Under the pieces are notes generated by a model that ran no database searches, was not told the DNA's origin, and was given only the letters and a program-made list of their open reading frames with translations. DNA of 64,000 bases, from positions 1 to 64,000 of the forward strand of contig CAJQUW010009300.1 of the NCBI GenBank assembly GCA_907163375.1. The letters are read 5' to 3'. Each line of letters begins with the position of its first letter. The first letter of the stretch is position 1. This document shows positions 55,397 through 64,000 of this stretch, piece by piece. Made by a program: the position numbers and the translations under genes. This DNA comes from Prostheceraeus crozeri (lineage: Eukaryota > Platyhelminthes > Polycladida > Euryleptidae).

Positions 55397-55740
55397 TTTG
55401 AATTGCTGTGGAGGAGGGGCATCGATAGCTACGGTAATGAAGCTGGTAGTGTCGATGTAGAATGGTGTGATGAGCTTAAGTTTGGCTTTTTTGGGTAATC
55501 GGTGCAGTTGCGCAGAATATTTTGGCTTTTCTGGATTTGAGTGACGAAATGTGGACTGATTTTGTGGATTTGAATTGCTGTGGAGAGGCATCGATAGCTA
55601 TGGTAATGAAGCTGATACTGTCGATGTAGAATGGTGTGATGAGCTTAAATTTGGCTTTTTTGGGTAATCGGCTGATTTCTGTGGCTTTTTTGGCTCTTTT
55701 GTGAATTTGGCTTTTTTGGATCATTTTTGGCTCTTTTGGA
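55397..55740. repeat. Tandem duplication, 172-bp period
   Basis: Two copies begin TTTGAATTGCTGTGGA (55397 and 55569) and share GGTAATGAAGCTG and AGAATGGTGTGATGAGCTTA. The tail degenerates into TTTGGCTTTTTTGG modules. Confidence 0.85.
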
Positions 55741-56534
55741 AATGATCATTAACCATCGTTATCGGTATTTCTGAAGGCTCATTCAAACAGACTGTGCGAG
55801 ACAGGATCAAAATCCTTCTCCAAGTCTATGAATCCATAGAAGAGGGATTTGTCATAAACCAGGGATCTTTCATGCAGCCGGCTTTCTTAGGATGAACATA
55901 GCATCAAGAGAAGACTGCAATACATAATAGGGCCTACTTGATCTTCTCAGCGTCCAAAAAATCAAAAGCGACCATTGAATTCAATTGAATATACGTTTTG
56001 TCGCATGTTTCAACATCGCATTTTTCAAAAATTGTATCATTACTTTCCATCATCATTATTGTCATACTTTCGTTTCGATCGCCTCTGCAAGGGCTGTCCT
56101 ATTGACAAAATGCTGCCCGCATTGACAGACCCAGAAAAAAATACATTTATGTGATATAGATTCATTTAGTTTCAGGTATTTGAGTGTACGTTTTACTAAC
56201 TATATATTCTCAAATTGTCTGATTTATGTCGCGTAATTTCAGCTGCGCAAATTTAGTGTGGTCGCACAAAAAATGAAATTTTATCGTTTGGCAACCTTGA
56301 ACTGGAATGGAACTGTGCATTATGGCGCATTTTGCTAATGAATAGTATCTATGATCATTCTACTCAACTCTTTATTGATAGTGCTTCATCATGAAAGAAA
56401 TTGGTGACAATTTTATCGACAGAACGTAGCTGACTTGCATGTGTTGAATGTTTTGCTAAACGATTCCATGTTATAGTAAAGCGGGCACATCATCACAATG
56501 CGATTCTTGAGATATGATAAAACTAACTATAAAG
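55741..56534. other. No gene seen
   Basis: Unique sequence. No domain or splice-flanked exon recognised. Ends with ATAAAG (56529-56534), the target duplicated around the following MITE. Confidence 0.5.
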
Positions 56535-56948
56535 CACGGATGTGGAGTTGGAGTCCCGGAGTCCTATCATTTTTGCTGGAGTCGGAGTCCTATCAAATGA
56601 TAGGACTCCAGACTCCGGCCTATAACTAGACCCGAAACAAAAAATATTAATCCACGTCGAGTTGAGTGGCGAATTATTTATCCTCGTGGAGCCGAGTCGC
56701 ATCCATCCAACTTGAAGCGACATTTGATAAACTTTCATCGAAAATGATTGATAATTGATACATCAGTGATCAGTAAAAATAGGTTCATGTAAGCCTTTAA
56801 TGATCTATGATGTAGGTTACCAGTTCTTTTTTTAAAAAAAACTAGGCTATATATACTTGCCGCCCGGAGTCGGAGTCGGAGTCCCATCAACCCTCGGAGT
56901 CGGAGTCCTATCAACCCCCGGAGTCGGATAGGACTCCGCATCCCTGCC
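56535..56948 (+). mobile_element. GGAGTC-type MITE, copy 1, 414 bp
   Basis: Bounded by ATAAAG at 56529-56534 and 56949-56954 (6-bp target duplication). Inverted ends are about GCAGGGATGCGGAGTCGGAG with divergence. GGAGTCGGAGTCC modules and a TCAAATGATAGGACTCC hairpin fill both subterminal regions. The core is shared with the copies at 54912 and 57142. No coding sequence. Confidence 0.8.
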
Positions 56949-57141
56949 ATAAAGTAAACCCTACTACAGAAAATCCAGCCGTAAAACAAGCGACAACCTC
57001 TCTTAAGCCACCCCTTGACAAAATTTGTAAACCAATAACCCATAAGTCATCATCTAGATGAATAAATTTCCGCTTAAACCGCATGATAATGAGGTGGCAC
57101 TTCGAATTCGATATGTGACAAATATGGATCCTACCTACATA

Positions 57142-57500
57142 CCAGGGATGCGGAGTTCTATCATTTTGATAGGACTTTAACTGCGGGGGTTGATAGGACT
57201 CCCACTCCGACTCCTGTTAGCAAGTATGTAAAGCCTAGTTGTTTGAAAATAAAAGTAGTAACCTACATCATAGATCATTATAGGCTTACTTGAACACATC
57301 TTTAGTGACCATTGCTGCATTAATTAATTATCCATCATTTTCGATGAAAGTTTATCAAATTTCGCTTTAAGTTGGATGCATACGACTTGGCTCCTCGCCT
57401 CCTTTGTATTATATGTCGGGTCTAGTTATGGGCCGGAGTCCGGAGTCCTATCATTTGATAGGACTCCGGCAAAAATGATAATCCGACTCCGCATCCCTGC
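57142..57500 (-). mobile_element. GGAGTC-type MITE, copy 2, 359 bp, inverted
   Basis: Flanked by perfect TACATA duplications (57136-57141 and 57501-57506). Ends CCAGGGATGCGGAGT and its inverse. The core is in opposite orientation to copy 1. Two copies with independent 6-bp duplications fix the element's boundaries. Confidence 0.85.
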
Positions 57501-58029
57501 TACATATCATACTACAGCATCCTATTTCCTTACAACTTCATCTACACCACATTTCATGGATATCCTATACTCATTCTTAACTGAGACACGCATTAAATCT
57601 ACAACATTTCAAAATTTTAACTGTAATAAGACTTTTTACTGTAATATGACTATGAAGGGAACCTGCATGTAGCCTACCACAATTTCCGTAGCTCGATAAC
57701 TTGGTAAAACTGATAGAATATGCGTTAGAAATCCGCAACATGGATAACTACAACGTATGCCAGCAGAAATTTTCATGATAGCACACGTAATGGAAGAGAC
57801 CAATACAAACAATTGTGCACCCTCTATTTAGCATTAAAACCAAACTGTTTAAGTTAAATATGGCCTGCGATTCAAGTTATGATGCTGCCATGATGCCATT
57901 GCATATGAGCATCCAATCACACAGACATGTAGATCAATAAATTCATGCTGTCGTCGGTAACTAAACACGCATGATAGTGAAAAGAAATTTTGAATTATAC
58001 AATTGCAATTCTGCCGTGATCTCGAAAAA
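57501..58029. other. No gene seen
   Basis: Unique sequence up to the 182-bp repeats. No coding signal. Confidence 0.5.
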
Positions 58030-58975
58030 ATCTGTGGACCTCTCACCTATCACTGAATAGGCCATATTTTCAAACTTGTGAAGGCTGTGTAGGATAGAGT
58101 ATTGGATGGATTTTGATGAAACTTTACTTGAAGGTGAGTGAGGTACTGTAGAGCTTAAGTTTGGCTCTATTGCGTTTTCCGCAAAGATGCACAGAAGTTG
58201 TGTCTCGATGTGTGTTTGAAAGTTTGAAATGTCGCTGAATAGTCCATATTTTCAATCTTGTGAATGCTGTGTAGGACAGAGTATTGGATGGATTTTGATG
58301 AAACTTTACTTGAAGGTGAGTGAGGTACTGTAGAGCTTAAGTTTGGCTCTATTGCGTTTTCCGCAAAGATGCACAGAAGTTGTGTCTCGATGTGTGTTTG
58401 AAAGTTTGAAATGTCGCTGAATAGTCCATATTTTCAATCTTGTGAATGCTGTGTAGGACAGAGTATTGGATGGATTTTGATGAAACTTTACTTGAAGGTG
58501 AGTGAGGTACTGTAGAGCTTAAGTTTGGCTCTATTGCGTTTTCCGCAAAGATGCACAGAAGTTGTGTCTCGATGTGTGTTTGAAAGTTTGAAATGTCGCT
58601 GAATAGGCCATATTTTCAATCTTGTGAATGCTGTGTAGGACAGAGTATTGGATGGATTTTGATGAAACTTTACTTGAAGGTGAGTGAGGTACTGTAGAGC
58701 TTAAGTTTGGCTCTATTGCGTTTTCCGCAAGGATGTGCAGAAGTTGTGTCTCGTTGTGTGTTCTTAGGATTGAATTTTTGTGATTTTTGTCAACTTGTGA
58801 AGGCTGTGTAGGACAGAGCATTGCATGGATTTTGATGAAAGTTGGTGTGGTGGTGAGTGAGGTACTGTGGAGCTTAAGTTTTGCTCTATTGCGTTTTCCG
58901 CAAAGGTTTGTGGAAGTCTTGGCTCGATGTATTCTTTTTGTCGTGATGTTATTTATTTTGGCTCTATAGTAAAAA
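58030..58975. repeat. 182-bp tandem repeat, five copies
   Basis: The anchor AGGTACTGTAGAGCTTAAG recurs at 58141, 58323, 58505 and 58687 (182-bp steps) and in diverged form at 58860. The middle three copies are almost identical. They share the GAGCTTAAGTTTGGCT module with the 172-bp duplication at 55397. Confidence 0.95.
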
Positions 58976-59361
58976 ATCATTAACCTAATTTTATCCTTAC
59001 CAAGATATGAGGGCAATTCATTCACTTCAACTTCATTCGGTATAATCTTTCAATTGTGAATTCGTCCACAATCACATCTTCATCTCCAGATAGTTCCTCG
59101 TTCAACTGCGTTATCCATCATAATATAATATCATATTACATATTATGTAAGGCAGTTTGTGCAGATAATCGTTGGCCACTTCTTACAGTAGTCATCGTTC
59201 AACTGCCTCATGTACAGATTACTGTGTTAGATGTAACCAACGCGCACTCGCACAGACACAGCAGTGAGTTGTGAGAAAAGCAAGAGATGTTGCTAAATGA
59301 TTACTTTTATTGCCATTAGAACCAAGATATCCGATCTCAGAAGTCAAATTCCAATACATGA
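58976..59361. other. Probable upstream part of the BEL/Pao element
   Basis: No protein seen. The 5' terminal repeat of the LTR element should lie around here, but it cannot be delimited because its partner is outside the window. Confidence 0.35.
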
Positions 59362-59409
59362 CAGATTTGCAGTCAAAATGACTGCCATGACGCTTTTAGG
59401 CATAATGCT

Positions 59410-62400
59410 ATGTACTTTCAACCATATGGATTATGGTTATTATGGATTATATTGGATGATGTCGACTATGAAGCTGAAGAGGACTATTTGATCGAAATTC
59501 AAGGGCAATTCTTGGAGCTTACGGTACGAGCAAAGGATCATCTGCAAGAGAATCGACCTACGGAAGAGAAGCATGTCATTCGCGAGGGCAAATCGTTTAA
59601 AGGAACAACGACGACTGAAAACTCTGTCAAGGGCGCCACAGCCAAATTGGATACTGACATAAAGGTGAGCGATTCGATGACGCATGTCCCTATTATGTAT
59701 AGCAAAGTGAAGGTTTCGAAACCTCGTGCCCCAACCTTTTCGGGTGATGTCAGAGAGTACTGTGAATTCAAATCAGATTTTAAACATCTCATAGATAATT
59801 CATACAGTAAGCGTGATGCAGTTACTATTCTAAGATCGTCTCTAGTAGGAAAGCCGTTAGAACTTGTCCGTGGTCTAGGACAGGACTACGATGCCGTTTG
59901 GGAAACCCTCGACGCAGCTTACGGGGATCCTAGGTTCACTGCTGATGCGATTACGGCTGACATTAATAAATTCAAATCTCTCCAAGAGGGAGAGGATGCC
60001 AGGTTCTGTGACTTAGTTCAATTAATAAAGCGATGCTACAATCTTCTTGTTGAGATAGGTCGGCCTCAAGATATGGACAATAACTATATGATTGCACTCA
60101 TAGAGCAAAAAATGTCCAATGAAGATAGGAAACTTTGGTCTCGGCACCTGGAGAGAGACGGACTATCTGCAACACTTTTGGATCTGCAAGAATGGATGAC
60201 TATCGAAATGAGAACACGTTTGCGAGCAGTTTCGTCGATTAGAAGCAGTGTACGTATAACTAAAAATCATGTAAACCAAGTGACTGTTAACAATACAAAT
60301 GAACCAGTGTACCAGAATCGAAAATGTTGGTTGTGCAGCACGGATTCACATTACGTAGATCAGTGTTCGGAATTTCTGAAATTGACAGTGAAGAGAAGAT
60401 ACGAACTCCTAAAGGAAAATCATTGCTGTTTTAGTTGTCTCAAGAAAGCCGGTAGGAATCACAGAGCTGAAACATGCAACCGCAAAAGACAATGTAAGGA
60501 AACTATAAATGGTAATCCCTGTAGAAGATATCACCACAAACTACTACATACGGATACGACTTCTAATTCTGTGGGTATGGCCTCGACTATGAGTAGAGAG
60601 AATGCACTTCCTATCGCAACTCTTGAGATGTTTGGCAACAGTTCGCAGAAACGGGAAGGCAATGTCATGTTGGACTCCGGTGCGCAAGTATCTCTCATCA
60701 GACATGATGTAGCTAAGGAGCTGAATCTCGCGGGAACGAGTACTAGTATTTCAATAATCAAGGTTGGTGGAATTGAGGAGGAACTTATTTCGAAAAAATA
60801 TGCAGTCAAAGTGAGATCGCCAAAGGACGGGAAGTTCTATAAGCTCAAAGCGATTGGAATGGATAGCATCAACGATATTCACATGCATGAATTAGATACT
60901 GAGCAGTTGAAAAACACTCTTGGCATTAATGGTACGGCCCCCAAGCGTCAGGCAGGAATTATCGATTTACTTATAGGCGTCGACCATGCAATATGTCACT
61001 CGGGCGAAACTGTCGGGAAAGGTAACCTTGTAGGGAGGAATACACCCTTCGGTTGGATGTTCCTTGGCGGTACCGACACAAACATGTCACATTCAATTCT
61101 ACATGTATCATTAGCAAAACCTATTGATCTGGCAGAATTCTGGATAACTGAAAGTTTAGGCGTAACCGGTAATCAGTGTAAATGCGATAAGGAGATTGAT
61201 GTGGAAGGACGTGACTTTATCGAGAATTCTGTGATGAAATTGGATAATGATAAACAGTGGATTATGAGTTATCCGTGGATAAAGGACCCTGCACTGTTAC
61301 CGGACAATATGATTCAAGCAGAAAGGATGCTTGTAGCCCGAGAGAGACAACTATTGAAGAAACCGCAACTCGCTCGATCCTACGATAGTCAAATTCAAGA
61401 AATGATACGTCTTAATTTCGCTAGAAAGCTGAACGATCAAGAAATTAAAAATTATGACGGACCGAAATTTTACTTACCGCATCACGGAATATTCAAGGAA
61501 AGTAAAAGCACACCTATTCGCGTTGTATTCAACTCTTCTGTCTCATTCAATGGTCATTGTCTTAATGACTACTGGGCGAAGGGACCGGATTTATTTAATG
61601 ATTTACTTGGAGTTCTTATCAGATTCAGAGAAAATGAAATCGGACTGGTTGGAGACATATCCAAGATGTACCATCGGATAAAAATTATTGAAAGAGACCA
61701 ACATGTTCATCGGTTCCTTTGGAGAAATCTGAATACGGAGAAGAAACCGGATGTATATGTCATGAATGTTCTCTCATTTGGTGACAAACCTGCGCCCGCA
61801 ATGGCCCTTACTGCCCTCATGAAAACAGCCCGACAGAACAGCAACGAATTTCCTCAAGGATCCGAAACAGTACTGAAGAACTCGTACATGGACGATATTT
61901 GTGATTCGCTATCAAACAAGGCAGAAGCTGAAAGGTTGTCATCCGAAATCGACCAGATACTGTCATCGTGCGGATTTACGATCAAGAAATGGGTATTTAA
62001 TGGTAAAGATGACGCGAATAATGAAAAAGTAGAAACACCGATCGAGGAGAAAGTATTGGGAGTATGTTGGGATACTCAGGTGGATGAACTAAAAATAAAG
62101 TTCCACAGACAAAACGAAAATGCGGAGTTGACGAAGCGAATCATTCTAAAGGAGATATCGAAGATATTTGATCCACTCGGTCTAGCTGCAGCAAATTTAG
62201 TACGAGCTAAAATTAAAATGCAAAAATTGTGGAAGAAAGGCCTCGGATGGGATGATCCGTTGGAGTCCGACGATCAAAGGACTTGGAATAATATATTCAA
62301 AGAACTAGAACAACTGAATCATATCAGCTTCCCGAGATGTATGAAACCTTCGAACGCACTTGATGAACCGCCAACACTGTGTATTTTCGCTGACGCCTCT

Positions 62401-64000
62401 GAGGATGCTTTCGGCTCCTGTGCTTACTTGAGGTTTAAGATGTCAGATAATCTGTACGAATCAAGAATGGTAATCGCCAAGTCCCGTGTTGCTCCCCTGA
62501 AAAAATTAACGATCCCAAAGCTAGAACTCCAAGCTGCTCTCTTAGCTTCAAGGTTGCATCAGACAATAATGAAAGAGTCCCGAATAAAATTCCACGAGGT
62601 TCTATTTTTCATTGATAGTATGATTGTTCTTGGTTGGATACGGAACAAATCAGATAGAAATATTCCATTCGTGACTCCCAGAATAAAGGAGATTGTCGGT
62701 CACACTTCACCTTCACAATGGATACACATTCCTGGTAAGGTCAATGTAGCAGACCAAGTTTCGAGAGGTGTTTCGCCGGACAATTTACGAAGTACTTGGA
62801 AATATGGACCTGAGTTTCTAAAGCTACCGTCTACTGAATGGCCAACGAACAAAGTTGATGAAAATATTGAGAAACGATTAATTACTATGGTATCACTCAC
62901 GACAAAGGAGCCGATTTTCAGTGTCGAAACCTCGTCAAGTTGGCAAAAGTTGAAACGAGTAACGGCTTATGCACTTCGATTTATACATAACGCCCGGACA
63001 AGTGCGGAGAATAGAAACACAGGACCATTGACTGTCGACGAGTTAGCAAGTTCAAAGGAAGCGCTGATAAAGGAGGCTCAGATGCCACTACACGAGAAAT
63101 TAGAGAAAGGAGAATTGAAAAACTTGACACCGTTTACAGACGAAAGACAATTAATCAGAGTTGGTGGTCGTCTTTCAAATGCCGAATTCCTATCGTTCAA
63201 CATGAAACATCCCGTATTATTACCTGGTAATAATCTGATTTCGAAACTAATAATAAGAGATATGCATGAAAGAGGTCATTGTGGTATCGCAGCGACTACA
63301 GCGAAAGCCAGAAGTGAATATTGGATTACCAAAGCCCCTACCATCGCAAAATCTGTTATCAAATCATGCGTTTTGTGCAGAAAGTTAGCGCATAAAGTAC
63401 ACACTGAGATTATGGCCGACTTGCCTGACGAACGTGTAAGTCCTTGCACTCCTCCTTTCTATCACACATCGGTTGATTATTTTGGTCCAATACTTGTAAA
63501 ACAAAGCAGAAATAAAAAACAGAAGAATTATGGAGTTATATTTACGTGCTTGAATTCTAGAGCGGTTCACTTGGAATTGGCTAAAGATATTACGGCGAAT
63601 GAATTCATACAAGTACTCAGGCGATTCTTCGCAATTAGAGGTTTTCCTAACTCTCTCTTGAGTGACAACGGTACTCAGATGATAGGTGCAGAGCGCCAGC
63701 TGCGAGAAATGATCAGAAATTGGGATAAAGTGAAAATAAATGAATTTTGTGCAAATAATGAAACTAAGTGGAAGTTTACGACGCCCTTAGCGCCTCATCA
63801 AAACGGATGTACCGAATCTCTAGTGAAAACAACAAAGCGAGCCTTGAAACTGGCGATAGGCGAACAAGTACTTACTGCCTTCGAGCTGTATACGGTATTA
63901 TTGGAATGCGCGAATCTAATAAACCAACGACCGATTGGAAGAATTACGAATGATCCAAATGACGGAAAGTATATATGCCCTAACGATTTATTATTAGGTC
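59410..64000 (+). mobile_element. BEL/Pao LTR retrotransposon, looks whole as far as visible
   Basis: One open frame runs from about 59410 off the right edge. Parts in order: gag with a PRAPTFSGDVREY-type motif (59.4-60.3 kb), two Cys/His knuckles (60.33-60.48 kb), aspartic protease around LDSGAQVSLI (about 60.67 kb), reverse transcriptase with YMDD (about 61.89 kb), RNase H (about 62.4 kb), and integrase with its zinc-binding region and catalytic core (63.27-63.85 kb). The order protease-RT-RNaseH-integrase and the motif style are those of BEL/Pao. No break was noticed in the visible part, so the copy is young. Its right end lies outside the window. Confidence 0.9.

Noticed and set aside
59538-59792. 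Antisense and alternative-frame ORFs within the LTR element (also 60531-60809, 61454-61681, 62700-62900, 63385-63612)
   Set aside because: All are shadows of the long + strand reading frame of the BEL/Pao element.

Overview
The window is animal genomic DNA, AT-rich and crowded with transposons, with no bacterial gene organisation. Host coding sequence shows up only as short exons with GT-AG borders. The repeat mix (piggyBac, Tc1/mariner, pogo, Penelope-like, BEL/Pao, a Polinton-type fossil, LINE scraps, many small inverted-repeat elements) together with an F-type lectin plus PAN gene suggests an invertebrate, probably aquatic. The sequence alone does not fix the phylum.

Layout. 1-4.4 kb: a 17-bp tandem array, then a decayed piggyBac element with palindromic subterminal repeats. 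4.4-10.3 kb: a compact Polinton-type fossil (protease, integrase, a phospholipase A2-like capsid-associated domain, capsid protein, small and coiled-coil proteins), with no polymerase seen. 10.3-14.9 kb: a repeat field of hairpins and small duplications. 14.9-15.6 kb: a damaged THAP-domain gene with two perfect palindromes directly upstream of its start. 16.1-21.1 kb: three Penelope-like copies, two head-to-tail and one inverted, sharing the same lesions and carrying hammerhead-ribozyme-like motifs in their terminal repeats. 21.2-21.8 kb: a Kringle-like scrap and a LINE reverse transcriptase scrap.

22.4-34.8 kb: a real host gene on the + strand. Four exons whose splice phases chain exactly encode a Thr-rich stem, an F-type lectin domain and a PAN/apple-like C terminus. 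Its introns hold a 1.2-kb long-inverted-repeat element, an internally deleted Tc1/mariner, a piggyBac-like MITE and a pogo-like relic. 37.8-41.9 kb: the most interesting element, a 4.05-kb DNA transposon with almost 500-bp terminal inverted repeats. Its transposase resembles the RAG1 N-terminal region (as in the N-RAG-TP elements described from Aplysia) and has a C-terminal part reminiscent of the RAG1/Transib catalytic core. Its reading frame is interrupted by a single in-frame TGA.

42-49.3 kb: a MITE, then a second multi-exon host gene on the + strand encoding two C2H2-like zinc fingers and a conserved-looking region of unknown function; a pogo-type MITE sits in one intron. 49.9-52.5 kb: a 134/135-bp satellite with dimeric higher-order structure, a degenerate 20-30 bp repeat and a TA microsatellite. 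52.6-54.3 kb: a 5'-truncated Penelope-like element abutting a piggyBac fragment head to head. 54.7-59 kb: small MITEs with 6-bp target duplications and a 182-bp tandem repeat. 59.4 kb to the end: a BEL/Pao LTR retrotransposon on the + strand that looks whole as far as the window shows and runs off the right edge.

All family assignments rest on motif recognition by eye. No database search was run.
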